Positions 17,805-26,696 of a stretch of 64,000 nt of DNA are shown here, one piece after another. Source of the stretch: Nitrospirota bacterium (GTDB lineage: Bacteria > Nitrospirota > Thermodesulfovibrionia > Thermodesulfovibrionales > Dissulfurispiraceae); assembly GCA_040752355.1 (NCBI GenBank), contig JBFMHE010000016.1, forward strand, positions 26,635 to 90,634. The letters run 5' to 3'. Each line of letters starts with the position of its first letter. Positions within the stretch are counted from its first letter, which is position 1. The notes under the pieces are model-generated. The model searched no databases. It had not been told where the DNA came from and worked only from the letters and a program-made list of their open reading frames with translations. Made by a program: the position numbers and the translations under genes.

Positions 17805-18989
17805 CTACAAAAAGTAACCAGCGGAGGCGACAATCTTTTCTACAGCGTCCTCGACTTCGGCAGGAGACGTATCCTTCCCGACGCTCAATCTCACTGCGGA
17901 GAGGGCTTCGCTCTCGGGCACTCCCATCGCGGTGAGCACCGCGGAAGGAGTCCGTCTGCCGGCGTGGCAGGCGGAGCCCGCGGAGAAGGCGACCTCTTCT
18001 TTCAACCGTTCAACGAGATCGTCGCCGACAATACCTTTTATCGAGATATTCAAGGTATTGGGAAGACGGAGGTAGGGATGCCCGTTCAGCGTCAGGGGAA
18101 GGCCGCTCTCCAACAACGACCCATGGAGCAGGTCGCGCATTCGCCGCATATGCTCGTACCGCGCCGGCAGGTCCCGCGTCGCGAGCTCGGCTGCCGTGCC
18201 GAGGCCGACGATACCGAGGATATTCTCGGTGCCCGGCCGCATGCCCCGCTCATGCCCTGCGCCGAACATGATCGGATCCGGCACAGCGGCTTCCGCCTCT
18301 GCGCGCAGGGAGCATGCCGGCTCCTCTTGTCCCGGGGACTTCAGCCCGGAGCCGAGATTCCTTATATAGAGAGCGCCGACCCCTTTGGGACCGTAGAACT
18401 TGTGGGAGACGATGGTCAGCATATCGACCGGCAGCTCCGCCACCGAGATGCCGACCTTCCCGACGCTCTGCGCTGCATCGGAGTGAAAGGGGATGCGGTG
18501 CTGGCGCGCGATGATCCCGATCTCGTCGATGAGCTGCAGAACGCCGGTCTCGTTGTTCGAGTGCATGATGCTGATCAGGACGGTATCCTTCCGTATCGCC
18601 CTGCTCACCTCGTACGGGTCGACGAGTCCCTCCTCGTCGACCGGGAGATAGGTCGCCTCGAACCCGCGCGTCTCGAGCCACCGTACCGGGTTCAGCACCG
18701 AGGGGTGCTCGATGGAAGAGGTGATCACATGTCCCCGCCGGCGCCTGTACGCGGCGCCGATCAGCGCGAGGTTGTTCGCCTCGGTCCCGCCGGAGGTGAA
18801 GACGATTTCATCCGGCGCGCTGCCGATCAGGCGGGCTACCTGCGCCCGCGCCTGTTCGATCGCCTCTTTTGCGGCCCTGCCGGGACGATGGGAGCTGGAA
18901 GGATTGCCGAAGAGCTCGACGGCTCCGGCGAGCGCATCCTTCACCTCCTGAGCGAGGGGCGTTGTCGCGTTGTGATCGAGGTAGATCAT
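17805..18989 (-). CDS. Cysteine desulfurase (NifS/IscS family)
   Basis: PLP enzyme that moves sulfur from cysteine to a protein persulfide for Fe-S cluster and thio-cofactor assembly; some members also serve selenium metabolism. It has 394 residues. MIYLDHNATTPL opens the protein, SHKFYGPKGVGALYIR holds the PLP Lys, and GSACHAGRRTPSAVLTAMG holds the catalytic Cys. Between LYIRN and GAGHERGMRPGTENI there are about 20 more residues than usual (GLKSPGQEEPACSLRAEAEA region). It starts at the position where rapZ ends, so the two are coupled. Confidence 0.93.
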   Translation of the reverse strand: MIYLDHNATTPLAQEVKDALAGAVELFGNPSSSHRPGRAAKEAIEQARAQVARLIGSAPDEIVFTSGGTEANNLALIGAAYRRRRGHVITSSIEHPSVLNPVRWLETRGFEATYLPVDEEGLVDPYEVSRAIRKDTVLISIMHSNNETGVLQLIDEIGIIARQHRIPFHSDAAQSVGKVGISVAELPVDMLTIVSHKFYGPKGVGALYIRNLGSGLKSPGQEEPACSLRAEAEAAVPDPIMFGAGHERGMRPGTENILGIVGLGTAAELATRDLPARYEHMRRMRDLLHGSLLESGLPLTLNGHPYLRLPNTLNISIKGIVGDDLVERLKEEVAFSAGSACHAGRRTPSAVLTAMGVPESEALSAVRLSVGKDTSPAEVEDAVEKIVASAGYFL

Positions 18990-19864
18990 CAGACGCCGAT
19001 ATCGCGGTGGGTGACGGACGGTTCGAGGCCATGCCTGAGCTTGATCTGCTCCGCTATCTTCTCGACCACGGCAGGCGAGCGGTGGCGGCCGCCGGTGCAG
19101 CCGACGCCGATGACCAGATAGGAACGGCCTTCCTTTATATAGTGGGGGAGCAGGAAATCGAGGAGACCCGCGAGCCGGTCGAGGAACTCCTTCGTCTCGT
19201 CGCGGCGGAGCACGAAGTCGGCGACCTCCCGGTCCGTGCCCTTCAGCGGCTTCAGCTCGGGGACGAAGTAGGGATTGGGCAGAAAGCGGACGTCGAAGAG
19301 GAGGTCGATATCGGCCGGCACGCCGAATTTGAAGCCGAAGGAGATCATCGAGATCGTCATGCCCAGCGCTGCCTGGACATCGCCGTGCGTCGATATGATG
19401 AGATGCCGCAGCTGGTGGGGGGTATAGTTGGAGGTGTCGATGATCTTGTCCGCCGCCTCCCGCATGCCGGCGAGGAGCGACACCTCTTCGCCGATCGCCT
19501 CGTCGATGCCCGCGGCCCTGCCCATGGCGACCATGGGATGCGGGCGCCGCGTCTCCTTGTACCGCCTTACCATGACCTGTTTTTCGGCCTCGAGGAAGAG
19601 TATCTCGACCAGGTACTGCTCTTTGAGGCGGGAAAGTATCCGATAGACGTCGGCGAGAAAGAACTTCTCTCTTACGTCCACGCCGATGCCGATCTTCCGT
19701 ATGCTCTCCCCGGCCTTGACCGTCGAGAGGAAGGGGTCGATGAGGGTCACCGGCAGGTTATCGATGCAGAAGTAGCCGATGTCTTCGAGAGCCCTGAGGG
19801 CGACGGTCTTGCCCGCGCCCGAGAGCCCGCTCACCACGACGACTTCGATCTTCCGGTGTTCCAT
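18989..19864 (-). CDS. rapZ: RNase adapter protein RapZ
   Basis: 291 residues. The P-loop GLSGAGKT (residues 13-20) and the C-terminal VIGVGCTGGRHRSPAVVEKI are diagnostic for the RapZ/YvcJ nucleotide-binding family. In enterobacteria RapZ directs RNase E to the GlmZ small RNA and senses glucosamine-6-phosphate. Here the position after rpoN and hpf is the conserved rpoN-hpf-rapZ order; the target is unknown. Confidence 0.95.
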   Translation of the reverse strand: MEHRKIEVVVVSGLSGAGKTVALRALEDIGYFCIDNLPVTLIDPFLSTVKAGESIRKIGIGVDVREKFFLADVYRILSRLKEQYLVEILFLEAEKQVMVRRYKETRRPHPMVAMGRAAGIDEAIGEEVSLLAGMREAADKIIDTSNYTPHQLRHLIISTHGDVQAALGMTISMISFGFKFGVPADIDLLFDVRFLPNPYFVPELKPLKGTDREVADFVLRRDETKEFLDRLAGLLDFLLPHYIKEGRSYLVIGVGCTGGRHRSPAVVEKIAEQIKLRHGLEPSVTHRDIGV

Positions 19865-19891
19865 CGATACGGTCGGCAGCGGGATAAACGG

Positions 19892-20410
19892 CTACTTGAC
19901 CGGCTCTATCAGGCCGTAGTTGCCGTCATCCCGGCGGTAGACGACATTGATGTCGCCGCTCTTCTCATTGGTGAATACGAAGAAGTCCTTGTCGAGCAGC
20001 TCCATCTGGTGGACCGCCTCTTCGGAGCTCATGGGCTTCATATCGAACCGCTTGTGCTTGATGATCCGTCCGCCTTCCTCTGCCCGCGGCGCAGGCGCTT
20101 CGGCGGCCCGCTTCTCGCCTTTGCGGTAGTCGTGGTGCTTCTCCTTGTATTTCTTGACCTGCTTCTCGAGCTTTTCGACGACCTCGTCGATGGCGGAATA
20201 GACTTCGCCGGTGACGCTCTCGGCCTGGATCAGGACGCCGTTCACCTTGAGCAGCACCTCGGCCTTATGGCGGTATTTCTCGACGCTCAGGGTCACCACC
20301 GCCTCGCCGATATTCGCCAGGAACTTGTCGAACTTGCCGATCTTCTCTTCGGCATAGCTCTTCAGGGCAGGGGTTATCTCAAGATGACGACCGTTGACAA
20401 TCACATTCAT
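19892..20410 (-). CDS. hpf: Ribosome hibernation promoting factor, long form
   Basis: 172 residues. The N-terminal domain (MNVIVNGRHLEITPALKSYAEEKI) binds the 30S subunit. The C-terminal domain (RFDMKPMSSEEAVHQMELLDKDFFVFTN with the end YGLIEPVK) dimerises 30S particles. This two-domain form makes 100S ribosomes by itself. It is the first gene after rpoN. Confidence 0.95.
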   Translation of the reverse strand: MNVIVNGRHLEITPALKSYAEEKIGKFDKFLANIGEAVVTLSVEKYRHKAEVLLKVNGVLIQAESVTGEVYSAIDEVVEKLEKQVKKYKEKHHDYRKGEKRAAEAPAPRAEEGGRIIKHKRFDMKPMSSEEAVHQMELLDKDFFVFTNEKSGDINVVYRRDDGNYGLIEPVK

Positions 20411-20448
20411 ACGCTCTCCTCCGTCTCGTATAGGTTATATAGCGGTGC

Positions 20449-21897
20449 TCATTCGAATCGTTTGCGCTGGTTCTGCGGAGGGATCTTCAGCTCCTCACGG
20501 TACTTGGCGACCGTCCTCCGTGCGATGGTGATGTTCTGCTCCTTCAGTTTATCCACGATCATCTGGTCGCTGAGCGGCTTCTTCGGGTCCTCCTCCGTCA
20601 CGATCTTCCTGATCAGGTCCTTGACCAGGGTGGACGAGACATCCCCGGCCTCGGACTGAATCGCGCTGCTGAAGAAGAACCTGAAGCTGTAGACGCCGTG
20701 ATCGCAGGCGAGGTACTTGTTCGAGGTCACCCTGCTGATCGTGCTTTCGTGCATCGCGATGTCCATGGCGACATCCTTGAGGTTCAGCGGCTTCAACTCC
20801 TGCATGCCCCGCTCGAAAAAGTCCCGCTGGAACTTGAGGATGCTCTCGGAGACTTTATAGATGGTCTTGTTCCGCTGGTCGAGGCTCTTGATCAGCTCCG
20901 TTGCGCGGCGGAGCTTGTCCTTCAGGAACTCCCGCTCCTCACGGGTGAGCGACTCCTTCTTGAGGAGCAGCTTCCGGTAGCTGTTGTTGAGGCTGAGACG
21001 GGGCATGCCGTCCTCGTTGAGGATGATCTGGTAGCCCTCGTCGGTCTTGCTTATGTAGACGTCGGGCACGACGTAGTTCGCCTCGGTGCTCGTAAAGCTC
21101 CTGCCCGGACGGGGCTCGAGGCCCTCGATGATCTTCACCGCGGCCATCACGTCGTCCATGGTAGAGCTGTACTGCTTTATGATGCTGGTGTACCGCTTCT
21201 TCTGGAGGTCTTCCATGTTGTTGGCGACGATCCTGTCGACGAGGCTGCCGGTCAGGTTGAGCGCTGCGAGCTGGAGCTGCAGGCACTCCCGCAGGTCTTT
21301 CGCCCCGACGCCCGGGGGATCGAAGGTCTGGACGAGGGCGATCGCCTGCCTGACGGCGTCGTCCGGGGCTCCGAGGGACGCGGCCAATTCATCCTCGGTG
21401 GCCCTCAGGTAGCCGTCCTCGTCGATATTGCCGATGACCGCCTCGGCGACCATCCTGATCGAATCCTCGGCGCTGCAGAGCCGCAGCTGCCAGAGGAGGT
21501 GGTCGTACAGGTCGGGCCTTTTCGAATAGAAGAGCTCATACGAAGGCTGCTCCTCCATGCCCGGCGTAAAGTACCCCAGGTCCCTTCCGTCGCTGCTCCG
21601 CTCGTCGAAGTAGTCGTCGACGCTGAAGCCGGTGATGTTCTCGAAGGATATCTCCGCGTCCTCGGAGACCGCATCCGGGGCGTTCCCTTCCTCGGGATAC
21701 TCGTCCATATCGGGCATGTCAGGGATATCGGGCTCCTCGAACGCCTCCTCGAGAAAGGGGTTCTCGACGAGTTCCTGGTTCAGGACCTGGGCGAGCTCGA
21801 GCTGGGGCATCTGCAGCAGCTTGATCGCCTGCTGGAGCTGCGGCGTAAGGATGAGCTTCTGGCTGAGCTTTAAGTCTAATCTATTTTCTAAGGCCAT
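20449..21897 (-). CDS. rpoN: RNA polymerase sigma-54 factor
   Basis: 482 residues. The glutamine-rich activator-interacting region I is at the start (LSQKLILTPQLQQAIKLLQM), followed by an acidic linker, the core-binding domain, the HTH (VAMHESTISRVTSNKYL-like segment) and the C-terminal RpoN box ARRTVAKYRE for the -24 element. Its start abuts the lptB stop, as in many proteobacteria and Nitrospirota. Confidence 0.97.
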   Translation of the reverse strand: MALENRLDLKLSQKLILTPQLQQAIKLLQMPQLELAQVLNQELVENPFLEEAFEEPDIPDMPDMDEYPEEGNAPDAVSEDAEISFENITGFSVDDYFDERSSDGRDLGYFTPGMEEQPSYELFYSKRPDLYDHLLWQLRLCSAEDSIRMVAEAVIGNIDEDGYLRATEDELAASLGAPDDAVRQAIALVQTFDPPGVGAKDLRECLQLQLAALNLTGSLVDRIVANNMEDLQKKRYTSIIKQYSSTMDDVMAAVKIIEGLEPRPGRSFTSTEANYVVPDVYISKTDEGYQIILNEDGMPRLSLNNSYRKLLLKKESLTREEREFLKDKLRRATELIKSLDQRNKTIYKVSESILKFQRDFFERGMQELKPLNLKDVAMDIAMHESTISRVTSNKYLACDHGVYSFRFFFSSAIQSEAGDVSSTLVKDLIRKIVTEEDPKKPLSDQMIVDKLKEQNITIARRTVAKYREELKIPPQNQRKRFE

Positions 21898-22724
21898 TAC
21901 AGTTTGAATTCCTCCCCGAGATACGCTTCCCTCACGGACGGATTGGTAATAAGGTCGGCGGGAGCTCCTTCGGCCAGGATCGAGCCGCCGCTGATTATAT
22001 ACGCCCTGTCCGTTATGGACAGCGTCTCTCTGACGTTATGGTCGGTTATGAGAATGCCCAACCCTTTCGATTTCAAATACGTAAGCATCTTCTTCAGTTC
22101 GACGATGGCGAGGGGATCGATGCCGGCGAACGGCTCGTCGAAGAGCATGAACGTCGGCTTCACTGCGATCGCCCGGGCTATCTCGGCCCTCCTCCGCTCG
22201 CCGCCCGAAAGCCGGTAGCCGTCCCGGTCAGCGAACTCGGTGAGGTTGAACTCTTCGAGAAGGCGGTCCACCTCCTGCTCGATATCCGGTTCGGTTCCGG
22301 GAGGCGCCTCTCCTCCGCTCTTCCCCTGCTGCCGGCCGTTGCCGGACCGTTCAGAGGAACGCTTGATCTCGAGCACCGCCTTCAGGTTCTCTCTCACCGT
22401 CAGCTTTCTGAATATCGAAGGCTCCTGGGGCAGATACCCCATCCCCTTCAGCGCCCGCCGATACATGGGGAGGCCTTTGATGTCCTCGTCATCGAGCACG
22501 ATATCGCCCTGCTCGGGCCGTATCATGCCGACGATCATATAGAAGGTCGTCGTCTTGCCCGCGCCGTTGGGACCCAGCAGGCCGACGATCTCGCCGGTCG
22601 AGAGGGAGAGCGTGATATCTTTCACGACCTGCCTCTTGCCGTAGGTCTTCGCAAGACCTCTCATCTCAAGCGTATGGCGCTGCATCGTTGCCGTACTGCC
22701 GCTCCGGCGCGGGGGAGGGCTCAC
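21897..22724 (-). CDS. lptB: LPS export ABC transporter ATPase LptB
   Basis: Cytoplasmic ATPase that drives extraction of lipopolysaccharide from the inner membrane. Motifs are GPNGAGKTTTF, GYLPQEPSIFRKLTVREN, LSGGERRRAEIARA and MLFDEPFAGIDP. The start at 22724 overlaps the lptA stop (ATGA). A second ATG at 22685 would remove 13 poorly conserved residues and is also possible. An insert of about 25 charged residues (SSERSGNGRQQGKSGGEAPP) lies before the helical region. Confidence 0.95.
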   Translation of the reverse strand: MSPPPRRSGSTATMQRHTLEMRGLAKTYGKRQVVKDITLSLSTGEIVGLLGPNGAGKTTTFYMIVGMIRPEQGDIVLDDEDIKGLPMYRRALKGMGYLPQEPSIFRKLTVRENLKAVLEIKRSSERSGNGRQQGKSGGEAPPGTEPDIEQEVDRLLEEFNLTEFADRDGYRLSGGERRRAEIARAIAVKPTFMLFDEPFAGIDPLAIVELKKMLTYLKSKGLGILITDHNVRETLSITDRAYIISGGSILAEGAPADLITNPSVREAYLGEEFKL

Positions 22725-23281
22725 CGCGGGGGAGAGTGCTTCTTCCGCGCGTCGCCTCCGTCCTTTCTCTCGACCAGGAAGACTTTGCTGTTCTCGACAA
22801 CCGAGTTGTCGCTGCTCATATAATAGGTCATTTTGGTGCCGGTCACCACATTCTCCCCCTCAGAGGCGCGCGGCTCCCCGGTAAAGACGACATGCTCTTC
22901 GGGAGCGGCGAAATACGTGGCGGCCCGGGAGGTGACCACCCGCGCTCCCCTGACGAGCTTGACATTGCCCTCCGCATCGATCTTCTTGATATTGCTGCCG
23001 CCCCTCTCTTCCGAATAAGAGACGAGCATCTTGTCCGCGAAGAGCGTCATGTCTCCCTTCTTCGCGACCACGTTCACTTCGAAGAGCGCTGTCTTCGCCG
23101 TATTATCCGTGGTCAGCCTCTCCGAGGTGATGACCGTGGGCTCCTTGGCGGCCGCCTTCTTCGTCTCGGCAAATGAGGGGAGTGCCGGGAGAAGGCAGAG
23201 GACAGCAGCGAGCAGTGCGACAACGCCGCTCATGCCGTTCTTTTTCTGGCGGGTACCGTACATGGTATCTCTACTTTCCAT
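22721..23281 (-). CDS. lptA: LptA/OstA-family LPS transport protein
   Basis: 186 residues with an N-terminal signal sequence (VVALLAAVLCLLPALPSFA) and a beta-jellyroll OstA domain (VITSERLTTDNTAKTALFEV, VVAKKGDMTLFADKMLVSY, KLVRGARVVTSRAATYFA). It bridges LPS across the periplasm between LptC and LptD. It overlaps lptC by about 10 bp and lptB by 4 bp. Confidence 0.9.
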   Translation of the reverse strand: MESRDTMYGTRQKKNGMSGVVALLAAVLCLLPALPSFAETKKAAAKEPTVITSERLTTDNTAKTALFEVNVVAKKGDMTLFADKMLVSYSEERGGSNIKKIDAEGNVKLVRGARVVTSRAATYFAAPEEHVVFTGEPRASEGENVVTGTKMTYYMSSDNSVVENSKVFLVERKDGGDARKKHSPPR

Positions 23282-23777
23282 AAAAAATCGCTTTCACGTT
23301 GCTGTTCAGCGTCGCCTTGTCCGTGGTGGCGACCATGGAATCCCCCTCGACATGGAACTTCTTCCCGACGATATGGACCGTGTCATCGGAAAAGAGCTCG
23401 TTGCGCGACGCATCCCAGAAGAGGGTCTCGGCCACGATATCGTAGTTCTTGCCGGCCGCCTTTATATTCTTTTCTATCTTCAGGTCGCGCTGCTCGATGT
23501 GGTAGGTGCCGTTGTCAGAAGTGAGGGTGAGCTCTTTTTCCGGAAACGTTATATTCACCTGCGCCAGGGCGACCTCGTTGTCAGTAACGAAGACGGCCTT
23601 CTTCGAGCTCAGGGTCCACTTGGTAGCGCCGTCTTTCTTCTGGACGATCGTCACCTCGTCCATATACGAGTTATCGCCGAGCTTCACCTTTGTCTTGAGC
23701 GCTCCCTCTCTCTCCGAAAACAGGGCCAAAACGACAAAAAAAAGGACGGCAACGACTAAAAACACCGTTTTTTTCAT
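23271..23777 (-). CDS. lptC: LPS export protein LptC
   Basis: 168 residues: a single N-terminal membrane anchor (TVFLVVAVLFFVVLALFS) and a periplasmic LptC domain (WTLSSKKAVF, VNITFPEKELTLTSDNG, SDDTVHIVGKKFHVEGDSM). It is the first gene of lptC-lptA-lptB-rpoN. Confidence 0.88.
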   Translation of the reverse strand: MKKTVFLVVAVLFFVVLALFSEREGALKTKVKLGDNSYMDEVTIVQKKDGATKWTLSSKKAVFVTDNEVALAQVNITFPEKELTLTSDNGTYHIEQRDLKIEKNIKAAGKNYDIVAETLFWDASRNELFSDDTVHIVGKKFHVEGDSMVATTDKATLNSNVKAIFYGK

Positions 23778-23829
23778 ATAAAAATATTAACACAGTGGTC
23801 AAGTCTTGTAAAGGCAAATAACATGCCAA

Positions 23830-24025
23830 CTCGCGTTCATCGCGTTCATCGCGTAAAAGTATGGTATTTCGGAGCTAGCCGCTTCACGATAACTGACCCG
23901 ATTACCACCGTACTCTTGCGCGACAAACGCTACAACGCTATGGACGCGACAAACGCAATAACGCTATAAACGCGATGAACGCTATAACGCGATAAACGCT
24001 ATGGACGCGACGAGCGCTGTATCGC
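23830..24025. repeat. Word-repeat inverted element (GCGTT / AACGC family), copy 3
   Basis: Largest copy. CGCGTTCATCGCGTTCATCG at the left is answered by CGCGATGAACGC and AACGCTATAACGCGATAAAC at the right. The right end runs into the last codons of aroE. It explains the gap between aroE and lptC; no gene is seen in it. Confidence 0.75.
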
Positions 24026-24841
24026 TGCGCGCATCACCTCGACCGGGGGGCGGAGCCCTGTCCACAGCTCGAAGGCGTAGACGCCCTGCCAGAGGAGCAT
24101 GCCGAGGCCGTCGAGGGTGGCGCAGCCCCGCTCTGCGGCCTCGCGGAGGAGCGGGGTCCGCTTATAGATCAGATCGCAGACGACGTGATGTCCTGTCAGC
24201 ATCGTCACCTCCAAGGGAAGGGGGTCGTCGGGAGAGAGCCCCAGCGGCGTCGTGTTGATGACGATATCCAGCGACGCCATCACCTCTTTACTCCCGAGCG
24301 CATCGCTGTCGACGACCGACACATTTCCCCTGAGCGTGTTCAGGCTCCCGGCGAGCGATACCGCCCTCTCCCGGCGCCTGTTATAGAGATAAACTGCCGC
24401 CGCTTCCCTGCAGAGGTAATAACCGACCGCGCGGGCAGCGCCGCCCGCGCCGACCATGAGTATCCGCTTGCCGGCAGGATCGATGCCCGCCTCTGCCAGG
24501 GACTGCATGAACCCCCTGCCGTCGGTATTGAAGCCCCGCACCACACCGTCGTCGTTCACCACGGTATTTACCGCGCCGATGAACGACGCCTCCTCGCCGA
24601 CCTCATCCAGGAAAGGGATGACGCGCTCTTTGTGGGGGACCGTCACATTGACCCCGCGAATCCGGAGCGCCCTGACCCCTTTGACCGCGTCCTCGAGCCG
24701 CTCGGGGCTCACGGAAAAGGGGACATAACAGTAGTCGAGCCCCAGGTGCTCGAAGGCCGCGTTATGCATGGCCGGCGAGAGGCTGTGCTCTACCGGGAAC
24801 CCGAATATGCCGGTGATCCGTGTCGTCCCTCGTATGCTCAT
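23999..24841 (-). CDS. aroE: Shikimate dehydrogenase
   Basis: NADPH-dependent reduction of 3-dehydroshikimate in aromatic amino-acid and chorismate synthesis. It has 280 residues. The shikimate pocket GFPVEHSLSPAMHNAAFEHL and NVTVPHKE, the conserved NTDGRGF, and the nucleotide-binding VGAGGAARAVGYYL are all present. The last few residues are encoded inside the word-repeat element, so the natural C-terminus may have been altered. Confidence 0.96.
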   Translation of the reverse strand: MSIRGTTRITGIFGFPVEHSLSPAMHNAAFEHLGLDYCYVPFSVSPERLEDAVKGVRALRIRGVNVTVPHKERVIPFLDEVGEEASFIGAVNTVVNDDGVVRGFNTDGRGFMQSLAEAGIDPAGKRILMVGAGGAARAVGYYLCREAAAVYLYNRRRERAVSLAGSLNTLRGNVSVVDSDALGSKEVMASLDIVINTTPLGLSPDDPLPLEVTMLTGHHVVCDLIYKRTPLLREAAERGCATLDGLGMLLWQGVYAFELWTGLRPPVEVMRAAIQRSSRP

Positions 24842-24853
24842 GGTATCCCCCTT

Positions 24854-26161
24854 TTACCTCGACAGCTCCGCGATCGCATCGACGAGCCCTTTCGGCGTCG
24901 ACTCCACGACCACCGCCTTCGCGCCGAGGAGGTGCTCTATATCCTCTCTGGTCACCTCGTCGAGAAAGACCTCGTCCCCCTCTCTCATGACAATGTCGGG
25001 GATGAGCAGCACGTCGTCCCTGTGCACCAGCCCCGAGAGCGCCTTGATGACATCCCGCCCGGTGAGGAGCCCGGTCACGGTCACCCGCGGGCCGAAGAAC
25101 GTATTCTCGACGGGAACGGCGTCGATCTCGACGCCGCCCTTTCTCAGCCTGTTCACGAGCTTCATGAGATAGGGATGGAACGATACGCCGGTGACGGTGA
25201 CCAGCCGCTGCTTCGGCGCGGAAGAGGGCGCCTTGACCCGTCGCAGCTGGTGCAGGAACAGCGGCGTCATGCCCACGCCGTTCTCGATCTGGGGCAGGTC
25301 TCCGTAGTCGGCGAGGGGAGGGAAATCCCGCTCCCCCTTGATGTAGAGCTCGTCCGCGCCGTAGACAACGCACTCGCCATGCTTTCTCTTGAACCTGGTC
25401 TGGAACTTATGGATGATGTCGAGCGCGGCGAGGGCATCGTCGCGCTCCACCGGCCGCAGCGCCTTCTTCCGGTGCGCCGTCAGTCCGACCGGCACGACGG
25501 CAATGGACATGATGTAGGGATAGAACCGGTAGAGATCGGCTATGGTCCTGGCGAGGTGCTTCCCGTCGTTGTACCCGGGACAGAGCACGATCTGGGTATG
25601 CATCCTGATCTTCCGGCCTGCAAAGAACTTGATCTCCCGCATGATCGGCGCTGCCTGCTGGTTGCCGAGCAGGAGATTCCTCGTCGCCGTATCCGTGGAG
25701 TGGACCGAGAGATAGAGCGGACTGAGCCGCTGCTCGACGATCCGCTCCCTGTCTTCCGCCGAGAGATTGGTGAGCGTCACATAATTGCCGTAGAGAAAGG
25801 ACATGCGGTAATCGTCATCCCTCAGGTAGAGCGGCCTCCGCATTCCCCGGGGGAGCTGGGAGACGAAACAGAAGACGCAGTTGTTCTTGCAGGCCCGCGT
25901 CTTGAAGGGTTTGAGGACGATCCCCAGCTCTCCGGGGCTCCGGTCCGCGGGGACCGCGGCAAGGGAGCACCGCTTGTCCTTTCTCATGACGAGGAACTCT
26001 CCCCCGGGCTCGGCGCCGCAGAACATCACATCGATGGCGTCCCGTATCTTATGCCCGTTGACGGCGACGAGCCGGTCGCCGGGCACGAGGCCCGAACGGT
26101 CGGCGATGCTGCCCGGCTCGACCGCCTCTATCTCGATGCCGTTATCATTTTTCCGCTGCAT
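24854..26161 (-). CDS. DUF512 radical SAM protein with N-terminal PDZ-like domain
   Basis: 435 residues. A PDZ-like domain (ADRSGLVPGDRLVAVNGHKI, residues about 15-70) is followed by a radical-SAM-type core with CKNNCVFCF for the 4Fe-4S cluster and LYLSVHSTDTATRNLLLGN. The C-terminal DUF512 domain has VTGVSFHPYLMKLVNRLRKGG and the FFGPRVTVTGLLTGRDVI segment. The family is widespread in Clostridia, cyanobacteria and Nitrospirota and its reaction is not settled. The start overlaps the pgsA stop. Confidence 0.9.
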   Translation of the reverse strand: MQRKNDNGIEIEAVEPGSIADRSGLVPGDRLVAVNGHKIRDAIDVMFCGAEPGGEFLVMRKDKRCSLAAVPADRSPGELGIVLKPFKTRACKNNCVFCFVSQLPRGMRRPLYLRDDDYRMSFLYGNYVTLTNLSAEDRERIVEQRLSPLYLSVHSTDTATRNLLLGNQQAAPIMREIKFFAGRKIRMHTQIVLCPGYNDGKHLARTIADLYRFYPYIMSIAVVPVGLTAHRKKALRPVERDDALAALDIIHKFQTRFKRKHGECVVYGADELYIKGERDFPPLADYGDLPQIENGVGMTPLFLHQLRRVKAPSSAPKQRLVTVTGVSFHPYLMKLVNRLRKGGVEIDAVPVENTFFGPRVTVTGLLTGRDVIKALSGLVHRDDVLLIPDIVMREGDEVFLDEVTREDIEHLLGAKAVVVESTPKGLVDAIAELSR

Positions 26162-26684
26162 GCTTCAGTCCTCTGAAAATATACTGGAGCCCCGAAACGA
26201 TCGTCAGCAGGGCGACGGTCCAGAACATCCAGCCCTGCGGCTCCGGCAGCGCGGGCACCGTGACCGAGAAGAGGGTGTAGGCGATCAGCAGCAGCTGCCC
26301 GGCGATGGCCGACTTGCCGATGAACGAGGGCTCCACCTTCGTCGTATCGTAGAGCAGGTAGAAGAGAAACCATCCCACGACGACGATCAGGTCGCGGCTG
26401 ATAACCGCGATGGTGACCCAGAGGGGGATCCATCCATACACCGCAAAGAGAATGAAGGAGGTCACGAGAAGGATTTTATCGGCGAGCGGATCGAGAAACG
26501 CGCCGAGGGCGCTCTTCTGGTCCGTCAGCCGCGCCAGGAGGCCGTCGAGCATATCCGAAACGCTCGCGGCGATGAAGAGCGCGAGCGCGTAATTATAGCG
26601 CCGGTAGATGAGCGCCGTAACGAAAACGGGCAGGATAACGATCCTGACGAACGTAATGAGGTTGGGTATGGTCAGAATAGTCAT
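26145..26684 (-). CDS. pgsA: CDP-diacylglycerol-glycerol-3-phosphate phosphatidyltransferase family
   Basis: 179 residues, about five membrane helices. It has the CDP-alcohol phosphotransferase motif DMLDGLLARLTDQKSALG followed by AFLDPLADK. The start IPNLITFVRIVILPVFV is typical of PgsA, which makes phosphatidylglycerol phosphate. The product feeds the cardiolipin synthase encoded at 6272. Confidence 0.92.
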   Translation of the reverse strand: MTILTIPNLITFVRIVILPVFVTALIYRRYNYALALFIAASVSDMLDGLLARLTDQKSALGAFLDPLADKILLVTSFILFAVYGWIPLWVTIAVISRDLIVVVGWFLFYLLYDTTKVEPSFIGKSAIAGQLLLIAYTLFSVTVPALPEPQGWMFWTVALLTIVSGLQYIFRGLKHAAEK

Positions 26685-26696
26685 GGCCGCGCTTCA

